NCBI GenBank assembly: GCA_945836355.1
Contig: CAMALD010000041.1
Location: forward strand, 1 to 8,632
From: an uncultured Lachnospiraceae bacterium
GTDB taxonomy: Bacteria > Bacillota > Clostridia > Lachnospirales > Lachnospiraceae
Direction: 5' to 3'
Length of the DNA: 8,632 nucleotides
Below, piece after piece: positions 6,252-8,632 of the stretch (positions are counted from its first letter, which is position 1; the number at the start of each line of letters is the position of its first letter). A program made the position numbers and the translations under genes. A model generated the notes under the pieces. That model saw only the letters and a program-made list of their open reading frames with translations, made no database searches and was not told where the DNA came from.

Positions 6252-6298
6252 GGTGCAGACGCACTTACGAGTTTAATCGTAAACGCGACTGCACCTTG
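6241..6298 (-). terminator. Long intrinsic terminator after queA
   Basis: CAAGGTGCAG (6249-6258) pairs with CTGCACCTTG (6289-6298). Beyond one mismatch, eleven more pairs reach a 6-nt loop (6271-6276). Two of these are G-U on the minus-strand RNA, which favours the minus orientation. The run TTGTTTTTAAATTG follows. It starts 18 nt after the queA stop and ends the secDF-queA transcript. The truncated SGNH frame begins inside its T-run. Confidence 0.88.
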
Positions 6299-6316
6299 AT
6301 ATTTTATTGCCCGTAT

Positions 6317-7384
6317 TTATAAATCAGTGATAAACATAGCATCCCCAAACGAAAAGAACCGGTATCCTTCCCTCACCGCTTCTGCATAAGCGGCAAGTAC
6401 ATGCTCTCTTCCCGCAAGGGCAGATACCAGCATCAGTAACGTGGACTCCGGTAGATGGAAATTGGTTATCAGACAATCCAGCACCTTAAACCGATATCCC
6501 GGATATATAAAGATTTCTGTATCTCCCTCACCCGGCTTTACGAATCCGTCTTCGTCCGCTGCAGATTCCACCGTCCGGCAGCTCGTTGTTCCTACACAGA
6601 TAATGCGGCCGCCTTCCCGCTTCGTGCGATTGATTTTTTCTGCCTCCTCCGGCAGCACCCGGTAAAACTCCGAATGCATGTGATGAGCCAGAATATCTTC
6701 TTCCTTTACCGGTCGGAAGGTTCCCAAGCCCACATGCAGCGTAACATGTGCGATGGTTACCCCCATTGCCTCAATCTTTTCCAGAAGCTCTCCGGTAAAA
6801 TGAAGGCCGGCGGTAGGTGCAGCAGCAGACCCCTCATACTTTGCATAAACTGTCTGATAACGGTTTTTATCCTGCAATACATGGGTGATGTATGGCGGCA
6901 GAGGCATCTGCCCCAGCCGGTCCAGAATCTCCTCAAAGATCCCGTGATAGTAAAACTTAACCAGCCGATTGCCCTCTTCAACAATATCCAGCACCTCTGC
7001 ACGAAGCAGTCCGCCTCCGAACTCGATTATCGTCCCAGGCTTTGCTTTCCTGCCCGGCTTAACCAATGTCTCCCAGATATCATTCTCCCGCCGCTTCAGC
7101 AAAAGCAGCTCAATCTGTGCTCCCGGCTCCCCCGGCATAAAGCCAGGTCTGGTCTCCCCAGAAACGATGCGGGTACCTATGAGTCTCGCCGGAATCACCT
7201 TGGTGTCATTGATTACCAGACAGTCACCCGCCCGAAGATACTGCGTCACATTGCGGAACACCTCGTGCTTCCATTCTCCCGTCTCTTTATCCATCACCAG
7301 CAGTCTCGAGGAAGAACGGTCCTCCAAAGGATCCTGGGCAATCAATTCCTGCGGAAGTTCAAAATAGAAATCCTGTTTTTTCAT
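6317..7384 (-). CDS. queA: S-adenosylmethionine:tRNA ribosyltransferase-isomerase
   Basis: Encodes 355 aa, full length for QueA. Recognised stretches are [11 protein letters not shown] (58-68), [13 protein letters not shown] (185-197), [14 protein letters not shown] (213-226), [10 protein letters not shown] (265-274), [17 protein letters not shown] (306-322) and [10 protein letters not shown] (343-352). The enzyme moves the ribosyl part of SAM onto 7-aminomethyl-7-deazaguanine at the wobble position of GUN-decoding tRNAs, giving epoxyqueuosine, the late step of queuosine synthesis. The ATG (7382-7384) lies 6 bp after the secDF stop. Its likely ribosome site AAGGAAG (7396-7402) is inside the last secDF codons, so the two genes are one operon and probably translationally coupled. 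queA often sits near tgt, yajC and secDF in Clostridia, though tgt is not seen here. The gene ends at a strong terminator and is intact. Confidence 0.97.
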   Translation of the reverse strand: MKKQDFYFELPQELIAQDPLEDRSSSRLLVMDKETGEWKHEVFRNVTQYLRAGDCLVINDTKVIPARLIGTRIVSGETRPGFMPGEPGAQIELLLLKRRENDIWETLVKPGRKAKPGTIIEFGGGLLRAEVLDIVEEGNRLVKFYYHGIFEEILDRLGQMPLPPYITHVLQDKNRYQTVYAKYEGSAAAPTAGLHFTGELLEKIEAMGVTIAHVTLHVGLGTFRPVKEEDILAHHMHSEFYRVLPEEAEKINRTKREGGRIICVGTTSCRTVESAADEDGFVKPGEGDTEIFIYPGYRFKVLDCLITNFHLPESTLLMLVSALAGREHVLAAYAEAVREGYRFFSFGDAMFITDL

Positions 7385-7390
7385 ATATGA

Positions 7391-8632
7391 TTACGCTTCC
7401 TTCGCCTTCTTTTTATAAAAGAAATACCAGATGGTACCTGCAAGGCAAATGGACGAATAGGTACCGGAAATAATTCCTGCCATCAGCGGAACCGAAAACT
7501 CACGGATAGCTGATACCCCGAAGATAGAAAGGACTAGTACCATGACAAAGGTTGTAAGGGAAGTATTGATACTTCTCGAAATTGTCTGGCTGATGCTGGC
7601 ATTGACCACATCCTCCACACTGTCCTTTTTCAGGCGTTCCTTCATATTCTCGCGAATGCGGTCAAATACAACGATGGTAGCATTGATCGAATATCCGACC
7701 AGAGTAAGCATGCATGCGATAAATGCATTACCTACCGAAATACGTGCAACCGCATAAATCATCAGGGTAAAAATAACATCATGTACCAGCGCAAGAACGG
7801 AGCTTGCCGCAAAGCCGAGGTTCTTGAACCGAATCCAGATGTACAGCATCATGCAAAGTGTTGCCACAAGCACTGCAACAATCGCATCCCGCTTCATCTC
7901 ACTGCTTACCGTACCACTGATGCTGGTCGATGTGATGTCCTGTCCGCTCACACCGTAGCGCTCGTTCAACGCACTCTCAAGCTTCGCCTTATCCTCCGTC
8001 TCCAGCACCTCAGTCTTGATGATAGCTGCATTCTCACCCTGAATCTGCACTACCTCGCCCTTAACGCCAAGCGTATCGTCTACAAGCTGCTCGAGCTCCT
8101 GATTGGATGGCACATCGCCGTTAAATGCAATCTCCGTAGAGGTACCGCCCATAAAGTCAAGACCATAATTCAGTATATTACCGGTGGATGCCCTGCTCAC
8201 AATCATGGCAACCAGACATACCGCAACAATAGCACACACACCGATTACATATTTTATACCATGCTTTGTGAAATTGATGCGCTTTGCATCTTTCTTCACG
8301 CCGAAATACTTTTCCTTATCAAAGCCCACATTGTAGAACGCATTCAAAATAAACTTCGTCACAAACAAAGCAGTCGCCATCGAAAAGATGATACCGATTG
8401 CCAGGGTCTGCGCAAAGCCCTTGATGGTACCGGAGCCTAGGAAATACAGTACTACCGCAGCAATCAGGGTGGTAACATTGCCGTCGATAATTGCGGACAA
8501 TGCCTTCTCAAAGCCCAGCCGGATGCTGGAGCGCACAGTCTTGCCCGTGCCAATCTCCTCACGGATACGTGTGAAAATGACAACATTGGCATCCACCGCC
8601 ATACCGATGGAAAGAATAATACCTGCAATACC
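7391..8632 (-). CDS. secDF: Fused SecD-SecF protein-export subunit (3' part, cut by window edge)
   Basis: The frame is open to the right edge, giving 413 visible residues; the first part lies outside. An ATG at 8600-8602 is internal, not the start, because [10 protein letters not shown] precedes it in frame as in SecD. Residues 1 to about 100 are the last SecD membrane segments ([10 protein letters not shown] then RIREE at 11-26). From about 105 a SecF module follows: a basic stretch, a membrane segment (126-146), the GLDFMGGT motif (157-164), an extracytoplasmic P1-like domain (165-245), then five membrane segments with [17 protein letters not shown] (313-329) and a basic tail. SecDF works in the membrane with SecYEG, using the ion gradient to pull exported proteins out. 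SecD and SecF joined in one chain is common in Firmicutes. It leads the queA operon; its promoter is outside the window. Confidence 0.97.
   Translation of the reverse strand, partial: GIAGIILSIGMAVDANVVIFTRIREEIGTGKTVRSSIRLGFEKALSAIIDGNVTTLIAAVVLYFLGSGTIKGFAQTLAIGIIFSMATALFVTKFILNAFYNVGFDKEKYFGVKKDAKRINFTKHGIKYVIGVCAIVAVCLVAMIVSRASTGNILNYGLDFMGGTSTEIAFNGDVPSNQELEQLVDDTLGVKGEVVQIQGENAAIIKTEVLETEDKAKLESALNERYGVSGQDITSTSISGTVSSEMKRDAIVAVLVATLCMMLYIWIRFKNLGFAASSVLALVHDVIFTLMIYAVARISVGNAFIACMLTLVGYSINATIVVFDRIRENMKERLKKDSVEDVVNASISQTISRSINTSLTTFVMVLVLSIFGVSAIREFSVPLMAGIISGTYSSICLAGTIWYFFYKKKAKEA

Noticed and set aside
6455..7390. Plus-strand open frame of 311 codons
   Set aside because: It is antisense to queA with no recognisable motif; queA itself is unambiguous.
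7781..8440. Plus-strand open frame of 219 codons
   Set aside because: It is antisense to secDF, with Cys/His-rich composition typical of a reverse-frame shadow.
1..8632. Mobile element, phage, CRISPR or defence system
   Set aside because: No transposase, integrase, phage structural gene, spaced repeat array or defence-type domain was seen in any plausible gene.

Overview
The window looks like chromosomal DNA of a motile, anaerobic Clostridia species, most likely a Lachnospiraceae (Roseburia/Butyrivibrio-like). This is an inference from a fused SecD-SecF protein, a two-domain CE2-type deacetylase, several GGSIT-type SGNH hydrolases, and a flagellar-class gene with a Gram-positive sigma-D promoter. 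No phage, transposase, CRISPR, tRNA or rRNA was found. Except for one plus-strand gene, everything reads on the minus strand.

Layout: (1) 87-863 (-) is a small FliD-related flagellar protein behind a textbook sigma-D promoter (947-974). Its structured leader resembles the CsrA-controlled leader of flagellin mRNAs. (2) 1126-2208 (+) is an intact CE2-like SGNH carbohydrate esterase, read divergently, with its own promoter and a strong terminator. (3) 2270-3066 (-) is a lipoprotein SGNH hydrolase broken by a frame change at a G5 tract and cut off before its catalytic His block. (4) 3210-4931 (-) is a complete alpha-phosphoglucomutase/phospho-sugar mutase with a clear sigma-A promoter and terminator. 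(5) 5015-5237 is a gene-poor gap. (6) 5238-6251 (-) is a second SGNH hydrolase, missing its N-terminal catalytic-Ser block and carrying an in-frame amber codon. (7) 6317-7384 (-) is queA, and 7391-8632 (-) is the 3' part of a fused secDF, only 6 bp upstream of queA, followed by a long terminator hairpin.

How it fits together: secDF-queA is a housekeeping operon (protein export, queuosine tRNA modification). The mutase links glucose-1-P and glucose-6-P. The CE2 enzyme would remove acetyl groups from sugars or oligosaccharides taken up by the cell. The two damaged SGNH genes suggest that a set of de-acetylation genes around the mutase is decaying. Both truncations end exactly at the T-tract of a neighbouring intrinsic terminator.

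Most worth a second look: the exact G_GGA_AAG heptamer (the phage lambda G/GT slippery sequence) in the correct register between the two halves of the lipoprotein esterase; the TGG-to-TAG type amber in the second esterase; the sigma-D plus CsrA-like leader; and an 18/19 direct repeat lying over the stop codons of two unrelated genes. I see no convincing new defence or mobile system.
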